DNA from: Acidobacteriota bacterium
GTDB taxonomy: Bacteria; Acidobacteriota; Vicinamibacteria; Marinacidobacterales; Marinacidobacteraceae
Direction: 5' to 3'
NCBI GenBank assembly: GCA_009835985.1
Contig: VXWI01000036.1
Coordinates: 62,001 to 126,000, forward strand
DNA length: 64,000 nucleotides
A program made the position numbers and the translations under genes. Shown one piece after another: positions 46,609 through 55,032 of the stretch (its first letter is position 1; each line of letters begins with the position of its first letter). The notes beneath the pieces were generated by a model. The model was not told the DNA's origin and did not search any database. It saw only the letters and a program-made list of their open reading frames with translations.

Positions 46609-48378
46609 ATGGGAACTCTCGGTCTCGCCGCGGTGGCGCTCGTCCCGATCGCCGTCGTGGCGCTCTTCCTCGTGGTGCTGCGCTGGCCCGCCTCCCGGGC
46701 GATGCCGCTGAGCTGGCTCGCCGCCGCCGGCCTCGCGTGGCTGGTGTGGGACATCTCGGGCATACGGATCGCGGCAGCATCGATCAACGGCCTGGTCGTG
46801 GCGGCGACCCTGCTCTACATCATCTTCGGCGCCATCCTGCTCCTGCACACCCTTCAGGAGAGCGGCGCCCTCGCGGTGATCCGCCGGGGCTTCATGGGAA
46901 TCACGCCGGATCGGCGCATTCAGGTCCTCGTGATCGCCTGGCTGTTCGGGGCCTTCATCGAGGGTTCGGCCGGTTTCGGCACTCCGGCGGCGGTCGCGGT
47001 GCCCCTCCTGGTGGGACTCGGATTCCCGCCGCTCGCCGCCGTGGTCGCGGGCATGCTGATCCAGAGCACCCCCGTCTCTTTCGGCTCCGCCGGAACCCCG
47101 ATTCTCGTCGGGGTCTCCACCGGGCTTTCCGGGTCGGAGGCAGTGACCGCCTACGCGGCCAGCCTCGGCCTTGCCGAATGGGCCGACCTCATGGCCTTCA
47201 TCGGTGTCCGGGTCGCGGTGCTCCACACCGTGGCGGGAACGCTGGTCCCGCTCATCGTGGTGGCCACCATGACCCGCTTCTTCGGCGCCAACCGGAGCTT
47301 CCGCGAGGGTCTGGCGGTATGGAAGTTCGCGCTGTTCGCCGCGCTCGCGATGACGGTGCCCTACATGCTCACCGCGTGGCTGCTCGGGCCCGAATTCCCG
47401 GCGCTGTTCGGCGGCCTGGTCGGCCTCGGGATCGTGGTCACCGGGGCCCGGAGGGGTCTCTTCGTCCCCCCGCCGGAGGAGCACTTCGAGTTTCCGGCGC
47501 GCTCGGCCTGGGAAGCGGACTGGACCGGGGACAAGGCCGAATCCGTCGCCGAGCCCACGGGGGGCCGCGCGATCGGCGCCGTGTCCGCCTGGGCGCCCTA
47601 TGGCGTGGTCGCGGGGTTGCTGCTGCTGACCCGTCTCCCCTCCCTGCCCTTCCGGGACCTCCTGTCCGGAGTCGTGCTCCGCTGGCCGGACATCCTCGGG
47701 AGCGGCATCAGCGCGAGCGCCGCTCCGCTCTTCCTTCCCGGGACCGTCTTCGTCGCGGCGTCCCTGTTCGCCGTGGTGGCGCACCGGATGGATCGCGAAC
47801 AAACGACCCGGGCGGTCACCGCTTCGCTCCGGAGTACAGCGCTCGCCTCGGTGGCGCTGGTCTTCACCGTGCCCATGGTCCAGGTCTTCCTGAACACCGG
47901 CGGCGGAGCGGCGGGACTGGCCTCGATGCCGATCGCCCTCGCGGAGGGCGCCGCGCAGGTCGCGGGGTCGGCCTGGCCGTTCTTCGCTCCCTTCATCGGG
48001 GGTCTCGGCGCCTTCGTCGCCGGCAGCAACACCGTGAGCAACATGATGTTCTCGCTCTTCCAGTTCGGGGTCGGCGAGCGGCTCGCGGTGGATCCCGGAT
48101 GGGTGGTTGCGCTCCAGGCGGTCGGAGGCGCGGCGGGGAACATGATCTGCGTCCACAACGTGGTGGCGGCTTCGGCGGTGGTGGGGCTGGTCGGCCGGGA
48201 GGGCGCCGTGATCCGGCGCACGCTAGTGCCGTTCGTCTACTACGCCCTGGTGCCCGGAGCGCTCGGCTACGCGATCCTGTGGTCCGGCACGCTGGGACCG
48301 GTCAACGCCGGTTCGCTCGTCGTCGTCGGCATCTTCGTGGCGGCGGGCCTGTGGATCTTCCGCAACCGCACCGCCTGA
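46609..48378 (+). CDS. lctP: L-lactate permease family transporter
   Basis: Inner-membrane lactate/proton symporter family. 589 residues, about 13-14 hydrophobic segments. Signature stretches: [20 protein letters not shown] (about residues 106-125), [40 protein letters not shown] and the C-terminal [18 protein letters not shown]. Divergent from mtaB with 72 bp between starts. Substrate could be lactate or a related hydroxy acid. Its gene ends 28 bp from the convergent phosphodiesterase gene. Confidence 0.93.
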   Translation: MGTLGLAAVALVPIAVVALFLVVLRWPASRAMPLSWLAAAGLAWLVWDISGIRIAAASINGLVVAATLLYIIFGAILLLHTLQESGALAVIRRGFMGITPDRRIQVLVIAWLFGAFIEGSAGFGTPAAVAVPLLVGLGFPPLAAVVAGMLIQSTPVSFGSAGTPILVGVSTGLSGSEAVTAYAASLGLAEWADLMAFIGVRVAVLHTVAGTLVPLIVVATMTRFFGANRSFREGLAVWKFALFAALAMTVPYMLTAWLLGPEFPALFGGLVGLGIVVTGARRGLFVPPPEEHFEFPARSAWEADWTGDKAESVAEPTGGRAIGAVSAWAPYGVVAGLLLLTRLPSLPFRDLLSGVVLRWPDILGSGISASAAPLFLPGTVFVAASLFAVVAHRMDREQTTRAVTASLRSTALASVALVFTVPMVQVFLNTGGGAAGLASMPIALAEGAAQVAGSAWPFFAPFIGGLGAFVAGSNTVSNMMFSLFQFGVGERLAVDPGWVVALQAVGGAAGNMICVHNVVAASAVVGLVGREGAVIRRTLVPFVYYALVPGALGYAILWSGTLGPVNAGSLVVVGIFVAAGLWIFRNRTA

Positions 48379-48406
48379 GGACCAGAGCCCGGCGTGGCGG
48401 GCGGAT

Positions 48407-50578
48407 TCAGCCGGGCAGCAGCGAGGTTCCGTCCATCTCCTCCGGCGGGTTGATCCCGAGCAGGTCCAGGACCGTCGGCGCGATGTCCATGAGCGACGCG
48501 GGCCCCCGGAGCGGCAGGTCCGAAGCGAGCACCCCGGCGGTGTCCTCCATGGAGCAGTGGTCCCCGCTCCAGTTGTCCAGGTTCGGGGTGATCACCGACG
48601 CGGGCATCCCTCCCAGCGTGCTCTGCCACCCGATCCGGTAGCCGGGCTCCAGCCCGAGAATCAGGTCGGGCGCCTCCTCCACGAACGGACCCTCGTAGAT
48701 CTCCTCCCGCCGGTACACCTCGCGTACCACCAGATCTCCGGTCTCGGGGTCGCGAAACGTCTTGAGGTCGGCGATCAGCCTCTCGATCAGCTGGTCGCGC
48801 TCGGGACCCGGCTCCACGATGCCCTCGGGCTCCCGTTCGCGCTGGTTCAGGTAGATCCCGGAGAGGCCGAGGGCGAAGGCGCTCGTCCGGCTCCAGTCCA
48901 CTCCGGGGAAGAAGAGCGCTTCCGGGTCGAACAGGTCTTCGAGCCGGCGCTGTCCCGAGTCCCCGGCCGCCCGCAGATACCCGTTCCGGGCGAGCCAGGT
49001 GTTCACGTTGAACTGCTTCCGGAAGGAGTGGAAGCCGTGGTCGGAGACCACCACGAACCGGGCGCCCGCGGGGGCCGCCGACATCGCCTCGCCGACGATG
49101 CGGTCCATCTCCCGGTAGGCGTCGGCGATGCCGCCGCCGTAACGCCGCGCGAGTTCCGGATCGTGGTTCGGGTGCTCGGGGTCGGCAAACCGGTAGAGCA
49201 TGTGCTGGATGCGGTCGGGAAACAGGAAGACGGACACCAGCAGACGCCAGGAGTCATCGCCCAGCGCGTCCAGCAGCAGCCTCTCGTTGGATTCGCGGGC
49301 GAACCGGGCGTCCTCGAGGAAGGCGTCGAAGTCCACCGCCTCGTCGCGCAGCGGGTTGGTGATGATCTTCCAGCCGACGGTCTCATAGGGGCCCGTCCGG
49401 CGGGCGAGATCCCCCGCGAAGTCCTGGGGGAAGGACAGGTCCACGATGGGTGGCAGCCGCTCGGGATCGAAGTTGATCGGCTCCATGTACACCGCGACGT
49501 TCGGTTCGAGCGACAGCACCCGGAAGCGGACCAGGCCGGACACGCTGATGAGCGGATTCAGCGCGAAGTGGACCGACACGAAGTCGGACCATTCGCCGCT
49601 GGCCAGACTCGCGAACTGGCCGGAGGTCTCGATTTCGAGGCGTTCCCCGACCCGCCGGAAGCGGACCGGGATCTCGACCTCGGGCTGCTCGGCCTCGGTG
49701 ACCGATACGGTGAAGTTCCGCGGCCCGCGGACCACACTCTCCGCCACGCCGTCGTCGAAGCGGAGCGGGAAGCGGGTGCCGCCGGTTTCGGTGGACTCCT
49801 CGTCGAGGAGGTCTGTCGTGTACACCGCCCAGAGTCCGAACGACTTTCGGGCGTCCGGGACCCCGAAGCCAGCCAGGATCCGGGTGCCGGGCGACTCCTC
49901 GACCGGGAACTCCATCGGCGCCTGAAGCGCGATGGTGGAAACGCCCGCCCCACCGGCGATCTTCCAGAAGGCGTCTCCCTGCCGGGCCCGGACCGCCTGG
50001 GGAACGGCATCCGGAACCCAGGCCGCGAGGAGCGCCGTTCCCGCGGCGGGCACGATCGTCGCCGCCGCCAGCACCGGCCAGCGGTACCGGGGATGGGCGC
50101 GCATGCGGTGGAGCACCCAGCTCGCCACGATGCCCGCGCCCAGGGCGATCACCAGCACGAGGCCCACCCGGAAGGGCGTTCCCGGGAGTTCGCTGGCGGC
50201 CTGCCGAACCAGCGCGATCTGGGGGACGTAGCTGCCCTCCCGTACCTCGAGGAAGTCGAAGATCCCCGTCCGGCCCGGGTTCATGCCGGTCGCGAAGGTC
50301 GCCCAGGCCACGGGTGACTCGGAGGGTTTGGTGGTCTGGAGCGGAGCGAGCGTTCCACGCTCGCCGAGCCGCCGGAGGTTCGGCAGTTCCCCGGCGGCGA
50401 TCATGGCGTCGATGGTGTCCGGATCCGCGCCATCGAATCCCAGCACCACCACCCGTTCCGGCGGTTGCGCCAGGGCCTCGCCGCCCGAGACCGGACCGAA
50501 CCCGGCGGTGGCGGCGATCAGCACTCCGAGGATCCGGGCGCGGGACGCGGGTCTCGGTGCCGGGCGCTCGAACTCCAT
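48407..50578 (-). CDS. Exported alkaline-phosphatase-superfamily phosphodiesterase-like protein
   Basis: 723 residues. A signal peptide (ILGVLIAATAGFGPVSGGEA) is followed by VVVLGFDGADPDTIDAMIAAG with the first metal Asp. The Thr nucleophile region TTKPSESPVAWATFATGMNP (about 85-104) comes next, then a membrane segment (about 140-160). Later metal ligands are in RIQHMLYRF and ARFVVVSDHGFHSFR. The end MDIAPTVLDLLGI is typical of the type I phosphodiesterase/sulfatase group (Pfam Phosphodiest). The internal helix suggests membrane attachment. Substrate unknown; it may act on envelope lipids or nucleotides. Confidence 0.88.
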   Translation of the reverse strand: MEFERPAPRPASRARILGVLIAATAGFGPVSGGEALAQPPERVVVLGFDGADPDTIDAMIAAGELPNLRRLGERGTLAPLQTTKPSESPVAWATFATGMNPGRTGIFDFLEVREGSYVPQIALVRQAASELPGTPFRVGLVLVIALGAGIVASWVLHRMRAHPRYRWPVLAAATIVPAAGTALLAAWVPDAVPQAVRARQGDAFWKIAGGAGVSTIALQAPMEFPVEESPGTRILAGFGVPDARKSFGLWAVYTTDLLDEESTETGGTRFPLRFDDGVAESVVRGPRNFTVSVTEAEQPEVEIPVRFRRVGERLEIETSGQFASLASGEWSDFVSVHFALNPLISVSGLVRFRVLSLEPNVAVYMEPINFDPERLPPIVDLSFPQDFAGDLARRTGPYETVGWKIITNPLRDEAVDFDAFLEDARFARESNERLLLDALGDDSWRLLVSVFLFPDRIQHMLYRFADPEHPNHDPELARRYGGGIADAYREMDRIVGEAMSAAPAGARFVVVSDHGFHSFRKQFNVNTWLARNGYLRAAGDSGQRRLEDLFDPEALFFPGVDWSRTSAFALGLSGIYLNQREREPEGIVEPGPERDQLIERLIADLKTFRDPETGDLVVREVYRREEIYEGPFVEEAPDLILGLEPGYRIGWQSTLGGMPASVITPNLDNWSGDHCSMEDTAGVLASDLPLRGPASLMDIAPTVLDLLGINPPEEMDGTSLLPG

Positions 50579-50668
50579 GGGCGGGGAGAGGTTACTGCGG
50601 CGGGCGGGCCGCATTCCCGGCCTGCCCGCGCCCACTTTTCCGGGAGCGCTCCGGTGCCGCCCGTCCGG

Positions 50669-50674
50669 TAGCAT
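50669..50674 (+). promoter_or_regulatory. Putative -10 box of the M20 peptidase gene
   Basis: TAGCAT 9 nt before the ATG at 50684; the mRNA leader would be only 2-3 nt. No clear -35. Confidence 0.35.
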
Positions 50675-50683
50675 TGGGCGGTT

Positions 50684-51994
50684 ATGCCGCTGCCAGGTCA
50701 CCGACTCCGGCGTTTCGCCGCCCCGGCGGCGCTCCTGCTGCTTGCGATTCCGGGCCTCACCGCCCAGGAACTCGAGATCCTGCCCGACTACGAGACCGAG
50801 ATGGCTGCGATCACGGCCGATCCCCGGGTCGTGGCCGCACTCGACGACGTGCTCGCGATGGACGAGGAGAACGAACGTCTGCTCATCGAGTTGACGGAGA
50901 TCGAGGCGCCGCCCTTCAAGGAAGAGAAACGGGCTCTCCACTACCGCGGACTCATCCGGGAAGCGGGGCTCGACGCGGACCTGGATGAGATCGGCAACGT
51001 CGTCGCGCGCCGGGCCGGGCGGGGAGGAGGCCGGACGGTGGCCGTGGTGGCCCACCTCGACACCGTGTTCCCCGAGGGCACCGACGTCACGGTCCGCAGG
51101 GAGGGCGACAAGCTCATGGCCCCCGGCATCGCCGACGACGCGCGCGGCCTGGTGACCATCCTGACCATCCTCCAGGTCATGGACCGCCACGGACTCGATA
51201 CCCGGGACGACGTGCTCTTCGTGGGATCGGTCGGCGAGGAGGGAATCGGCGACCTCCGCGGGGTGAAGCACCTCTTTCGGGACGGCGGGCCGAGCATTGA
51301 CGCCTTCATCGCAATCGACGGCACGACCAACACGCGCGTCCTGAATCACGCGATCGGTTCCCATCGCTACCGGGTGCGCTTCCTGGGTCCGGGCGGGCAT
51401 TCGTGGGGCGCGTTCGGCCTCGGGAACCCCGCTCACGCCATGGCCCGGGCCATCAAGCTCTTCGACGACCGGGCCGGGGAGTACGTCACCGCGGGCGCCA
51501 GGACGACCTACAGCATCGGCCGCATCGGCGGTGGAACCTCGGTGAACTCGATCCCGTTCGAGAGTTGGATGGAAGTCGACATGCGCTCCATGGAACCCGG
51601 GCGGCTCAAGGAGATCGACGCCATCTTCCAGGCCGCGATGACCGAGGCGCTCGCCGAGCAGAACGAGCTGCGGCGCGACGGCGAGGAAATCACGGTGGAC
51701 ATCGAGATGATCGGTAACCGTCCCTCCGGAATCGTCCCCATCGACACCCCCCTGATCCAGCGGGCCTTTGCCGCCACCCGCGCGGTGGGCGCCGAGCCCG
51801 AGCTCAGCATGGGTTCGACCGATTCGAACGTCGCCATCTCGCTCGGAATCCCGGCCACCACGATCGGGAGCGGCGGAGAGGGCTTCGGCGCCCACTCGCT
51901 CCACGAGTGGTGGGCCAACCGGGACGGGCACCTCGGGATCCAGAAGGCGCTACTGCTCGTGCTGGCCGAGGCCGGCTTCGAAGCCGCGAACTAG
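50684..51994 (+). CDS. Secreted M20-family metallopeptidase
   Basis: 436 residues with a signal peptide (AAPAALLLLAIPGLTA). Zinc-site motifs of the M20 family: AVVAHLDTVFP (His-x-Asp), GIADDARGLVTIL (bridging Asp), SVGEEGIGDLRGVK (general-base and ligand Glu), and the C-terminal FGAHSLHEW His. A dimerisation domain with SIGRIGGGTSVNSIP lies between. Probably hydrolyses small peptides or acyl-amino acids in the periplasm. The next small gene follows after 9 bp with its own AGGAGG. Confidence 0.92.
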   Translation: MPLPGHRLRRFAAPAALLLLAIPGLTAQELEILPDYETEMAAITADPRVVAALDDVLAMDEENERLLIELTEIEAPPFKEEKRALHYRGLIREAGLDADLDEIGNVVARRAGRGGGRTVAVVAHLDTVFPEGTDVTVRREGDKLMAPGIADDARGLVTILTILQVMDRHGLDTRDDVLFVGSVGEEGIGDLRGVKHLFRDGGPSIDAFIAIDGTTNTRVLNHAIGSHRYRVRFLGPGGHSWGAFGLGNPAHAMARAIKLFDDRAGEYVTAGARTTYSIGRIGGGTSVNSIPFESWMEVDMRSMEPGRLKEIDAIFQAAMTEALAEQNELRRDGEEITVDIEMIGNRPSGIVPIDTPLIQRAFAATRAVGAEPELSMGSTDSNVAISLGIPATTIGSGGEGFGAHSLHEWWANRDGHLGIQKALLLVLAEAGFEAAN

Positions 51995-52003
51995 GAGGCA
52001 GCC

Positions 52004-52300
52004 GTGTCCGCTTGCCAGTTCGACTTCAGCCTGCCGGCCGAGGTATCGAGCCTCCTCGAGGGGCTGCGGGCCGATTTCGCCCGCTTCGGGGGCACGGTCA
52101 GCGGTGACGGCGGGCCCGGGTTCGGAGAGTTCTCGCTGCCGACCCCGCTCGGGACCTTCTCCGGAACCTACGAGGTCTCGAGCGACACCCCGGGGGTCTG
52201 CGCCGTCCACATCGAAGTGGACGAGAAGCCGATGTTCGTCCCCTGTTCGGCGATCGAGGAACACCTCGGGCGACGCCTCAGCAAGGCCGCCGCCCGTTAG
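52004..52300 (+). CDS. Small conserved-looking protein of unknown function
   Basis: 98 residues starting at GTG with AGGAGG 6 nt upstream. I do not recognise the family with confidence. Predicted layout: an N-terminal helix (VSSLLEGLRADFARFG), a central beta part with GTFSGTYEVS, a strand VHIEVDEKPMFVP and a C-terminal helix (IEEHLGRRLSK). Loosely this recalls polyhydroxyalkanoate-granule-associated small proteins, but that is a guess. Cotranscribed with the M20 peptidase. Confidence 0.6.
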   Translation: MSACQFDFSLPAEVSSLLEGLRADFARFGGTVSGDGGPGFGEFSLPTPLGTFSGTYEVSSDTPGVCAVHIEVDEKPMFVPCSAIEEHLGRRLSKAAAR

Positions 52301-52488
52301 GAGTCTGCGCCGCAGACTCCTCGGGAGCCCCCACCGGGAGAACTGGGCCGGCCTCCAGGCCGGCACGCGCTGGCCCCAGGCCAGCGCCCGGCGCTTCGCT
52401 GCTCGCCCCAGGGTCCCTCCGGACCTGAAGGGAGCGCCGGTCCGGCCTGGTCACAGGCGGCCCGGAACCGCAGGCCGGGCCGCTCGGG
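52300..52488. other. Hairpin array between convergent genes
   Basis: Starting at the last base of the upstream stop codon are three strong stem-loops: 52300-52320 (9-bp stem, GCC loop), 52347-52364 (8-bp stem) and 52369-52385 (7-bp stem). There are weaker GC repeats up to the FAH gene end at 52489. No T-tract follows any of them, so termination would be non-canonical. Confidence 0.5.
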
Positions 52489-53361
52489 TCAGCGGCGGGC
52501 GACCGGGTTCTCGAGGACCCCGGCCGTCTCGACCTCGACGGAGACCGTGTCGCCCTCGCTCATCGCCTGCGTGGTCCCCGGGGTCCCGGTGAAGATGACG
52601 TCGCCGGGCATCAGGGTCACGTAGCGGCTCACGTAGCTCACGATGTCGCTCGTGTCGAAGATCAGGTCGCTCGTCCGCTGCTGCTGGACGACCTCCCCGT
52701 TCAGCCGGGTGGTGAGTTCAAGATCGTCGTAGTTGACGCCGCGCGAGATCACCGGGCCGATGGGGCCGTAGGTGTCCGCCGCCTTGGCGCGGAACCACTG
52801 GAGATCGGCGCTCTGCCAGTCGCGTTCGCTGACGTCGTTGCCGGCGGTCACCCCGAAGATGTACTCCTGCGCCGCCTCCACCGGGACGTCGCGCGCCTCC
52901 TTGGCGATGACCAGCACCAACTCGCCCTCGTAGTGGACGTTGCCGGCGTCCTCGGTCATTTCGATGGCGTCGCCGGGGCCGACGATGCTGGTCGGCAACT
53001 TGGCGAAGACGCCGGGATAGGGCGCCGGTTCGCGCCCGCCCAGGTGCGAGGCGTAGTTGAGGCCGATGGCGATGACCTTGCCGGGGTCGGCCGGCGCCAG
53101 GAGGCTTGCTCCGTCCCGCGCCACCCGGTCTCCGGTGGGGGCGCCACCCGCCCAGGGCGCCGCGTGGAGCGCCACGATCTCATCGCCCTCGATCCGCCCC
53201 CAGGCCGGCGCGCCCGAGGCGTCCGCAAACCGCACGTACTCGCCGGCCGGCTGGTCGTCCACGGCGAGCGCGGCCGGCTCCATGGGCTCCTCGACGGGTG
53301 GAGCCCCGCAACCGAGCAGGAACGAGACAGCGATGAGGGTCAGGAAAACGGTTCTGGGCAC
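52489..53361 (-). CDS. Fumarylacetoacetate-hydrolase-family protein with lipoprotein signal
   Basis: 290 residues. The FAH-fold core is complete: IGLNYASHLGGRE, VHYEGELVLVIAKEARDVP with the metal-binding Glu pair, GVTAGNDVSERDWQ, KAADTYGPIGPVISRG and PGDVIFTGTPGTTQ. What is odd is the N-terminus, a hydrophobic signal ending in SFLLGC, a good lipobox, followed by a Pro/Glu spacer. Family members are normally cytosolic enzymes of aromatic catabolism. The GTG at 53361 has AGGAGG 7 nt upstream, supporting this start. Activity on an exported substrate is inferred. Confidence 0.88.
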   Translation of the reverse strand: MPRTVFLTLIAVSFLLGCGAPPVEEPMEPAALAVDDQPAGEYVRFADASGAPAWGRIEGDEIVALHAAPWAGGAPTGDRVARDGASLLAPADPGKVIAIGLNYASHLGGREPAPYPGVFAKLPTSIVGPGDAIEMTEDAGNVHYEGELVLVIAKEARDVPVEAAQEYIFGVTAGNDVSERDWQSADLQWFRAKAADTYGPIGPVISRGVNYDDLELTTRLNGEVVQQQRTSDLIFDTSDIVSYVSRYVTLMPGDVIFTGTPGTTQAMSEGDTVSVEVETAGVLENPVARR

Positions 53362-53407
53362 GGGAATCCTCCTCGGACGGACCGGAGTGCAGGATATCGG
53401 TTAGCGG

Positions 53408-53827
53408 TCAAGGATTGAGGAGACGGCAGTTTCGGTTGCGGGCGACGATCTCGTACGCGGCGAGTTCGGCGAGCAGGAGAGGGGGCAGGACATAGGCGGC
53501 CACCACCAGGAAGCGGGCCGGAAGACCCGTCCAGCCGGGTGGGGCAGCGTGCAGGAGGAACCGGTTGACCGCGAAGGCCCCGCCGTGGAACGTGCCGCGG
53601 GCGTCCCGGAAACGGACCCGCTTCTCGCACGCGCTCCGTGAAACGCCCAGTTGCCGCAGCTGGTCGTCGGTCAGTTCCTGATGCGCGACGAAACGGACCG
53701 GCCGGTCTTCCGCGAAGCGGGCCGCCGCGACCGCGGCGCGCGCGCAGAACCCTCAACCGCCGTCATAGATGACGACGGGAACCCCATCCGCGAAACGTGC
53801 GTCCGGCCGGGGAGCGCCCGAACTCAA
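53408..53827 (-). CDS. DUF393 (DCC-family) thiol-oxidoreductase, candidate selenoprotein with in-frame UGA
   Basis: Translating from TTG 53827 to TGA 53410-53408 gives 139 codons with one internal TGA at codon 25 (53755-53753). Before it: VPVVIYDGG; after it: GFCARAAVAAARF. DCC proteins carry YDGxCxxC here, so the TGA replaces exactly the first Cys of the redox pair (Sec25, Cys28). The remainder is intact, including the family ending YEIVARNRNCRLL. The TTG overlaps the upstream stop (TTGA). A CGCCGC-GGTC-GCGGCG hairpin begins 14 nt after the TGA. Alternatives: a nonsense mutation or a sequencing error. Confidence 0.72.
53723..53738 (-). promoter_or_regulatory. Candidate bacterial SECIS hairpin
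   Basis: On the minus strand a 6-bp GC stem closes a GGUC tetraloop. The loop starts 21 nt after the UGA. As I recall, the E. coli fdhF SECIS also shows GGUC in its apical loop, beginning about 19 nt after the UGA. The bulged U important in E. coli is not evident, so support is partial. Confidence 0.5.
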
Positions 53828-54108
53828 CTGAGATCGAGCCGGGGGGTGTCCCGTCCGCTTCCGTTGAAGCTGTTCTCCGGATACCGGCGCAGCAGCCAGA
53901 CGCGAAAGATCCCCACGCCGAGCCCGATCAGCACGGTGCCGAGGAGCAGCGTTCCGGCGAGGGCGAAGGATTCGAGGATGAGCGTCAGGATGCCGCGTTC
54001 CGGTTCCTCGCTCGGGAGCGTGACGTACTCGACGACCTGCCGCTGCTGGAGCATGGCCCGGGAAGCGAGGGAGTCGAGGAAACCGAACGGCTGGATCATT
54101 CCGGACAT
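53824..54108 (-). CDS. Small single-pass or hairpin membrane protein, unknown
   Basis: 94 residues. A polar N-terminus (about 1-38) precedes one long hydrophobic stretch (about 40-70: ILTLILESFALAGTLLLGTV) and a basic FRVWLLRRYPEN border, suggesting the C-terminus is cytoplasmic. No family is recognised. It lies 31 bp after the Fic-like gene, and its stop overlaps the TTG of the DUF393 gene, so the three are probably one operon. Confidence 0.65.
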   Translation of the reverse strand: MSGMIQPFGFLDSLASRAMLQQRQVVEYVTLPSEEPERGILTLILESFALAGTLLLGTVLIGLGVGIFRVWLLRRYPENSFNGSGRDTPRLDLS

Positions 54109-54139
54109 CGGGCCGGCGCCGGTGGAGCGGCGCCCTCGA

Positions 54140-54907
54140 TCACCCGATGTTTCGGATTGTAGCGGGCGACCCGGCTGGACTGGCGATGCGGTCCAGGGAA
54201 CGGTGCAGGGAGCGTTCGATGCGCTCGGTCAGCGGCGCGGTGTCGAAGCGGAAGGCGCGCGACACGTCCTCGCGAATGCCCGGCGCGTCCTCCACCTCGA
54301 ACCAGATCGGCGGCTGGTCGTCGGCAAGGGCAAAGAAGGTGAGCATCAGGTGCGCCACCCGGAAGTTGGCGCGTTCGAAGGGTGAGATCTCGAGGAAGCG
54401 GGCAAAGAAGAGCGCCGCGCGCGGTGCGGTTTCGAGATCGCGCCCGCTGGCGCCCGAGACCCACTCCAGGAGGTTGCCGAGCCGGAGCGCCACGGTCTGC
54501 GGCGGCGAGAGACCGGCTCCCTGAAACTGCGGTTCGATCTGTTGGGTGCGGAAGGGGCTTGCTCCGGCGAGGCCGGCGGAGACGGCGTGCAGCTCACCGA
54601 TCAGCTCCTCGGTGGGGTCGCGTTCGGCGGCAGCGTTTCCGATGAGCCCGAGGGCCCCGAGGGCCGGACCGAACGCGGGGGTTGGCGCACCCCGGCGCGC
54701 CGCCTGAATCTCCGGTTCGGTCAGGGCCGTCCCGGTCAGCTGCAGCGTCGCGCGGGCCGCCTCCACCACCAGCTCCCCCCGGCCGGAACGCCACCGTTCG
54801 CTGCCGGTCTGCGCCCGGACCCGGTCGCGCCGCGCGCGGATTTCCTGTCCGGGCCCCTGGGGACGCGGCGCCCCCGTGCCCGGGTGAAGCGGCAGGGTCT
54901 CGCTCAT
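54140..54907 (-). CDS. Degenerate Fic-domain protein
   Basis: 255 residues. The pattern IGELHAVSAGLAG-SPFRTQQIE, then a helix pair, then FARFLEISPFERANFRVAHLMLTFFAL follows the Fic fold. In active Fic AMP-transferases the loop reads HPFxxGNGR; here it is S175-P-F-E-R-A180-N-F182-R183, so the catalytic His and two Gly are gone. The N-terminal LTGTALTEPEIQ recalls the inhibitory helix but lacks its Glu. It is therefore probably a non-catalytic or altered enzyme. TAAACT lies 7 nt before the ATG. Confidence 0.7.
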   Translation of the reverse strand: MSETLPLHPGTGAPRPQGPGQEIRARRDRVRAQTGSERWRSGRGELVVEAARATLQLTGTALTEPEIQAARRGAPTPAFGPALGALGLIGNAAAERDPTEELIGELHAVSAGLAGASPFRTQQIEPQFQGAGLSPPQTVALRLGNLLEWVSGASGRDLETAPRAALFFARFLEISPFERANFRVAHLMLTFFALADDQPPIWFEVEDAPGIREDVSRAFRFDTAPLTERIERSLHRSLDRIASPAGSPATIRNIG

Positions 54908-55020
54908 TCGGCGAAGTTTAGGAGTCCGTCCCGGGTTTGTCGCGTGTCCTGGCGTGCCGCCGCGGGCCGGCCGGAGGTCGGCGTGCCGCGCCGGCAGGCG
55001 GCGTCCGCGGCGCCAGAGCC

Positions 55021-55026
55021 TAGAAT
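55021..55026 (+). promoter_or_regulatory. Putative -10 box of hisF (leaderless)
   Basis: TAGAAT, then 6 nt (cgttcc), then the GTG of hisF. This is the same spacing as at purC, so transcription should start at the initiation codon. Confidence 0.5.
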
Positions 55027-55032
55027 CGTTCC

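Noticed and set aside
53408..53827. Treating the DUF393 gene as a simple pseudogene
   Set aside because: Only one stop interrupts it, at the single position where Sec would replace Cys, with no frameshift and a suitable hairpin downstream; a nonsense mutation remains possible but is less economical.
53651..54385. Plus-strand open frame of 244 codons across the Fic/membrane/DUF393 operon
   Set aside because: No domain or signal is recognisable and it is antisense to three genes with overlapping starts and recognisable features.
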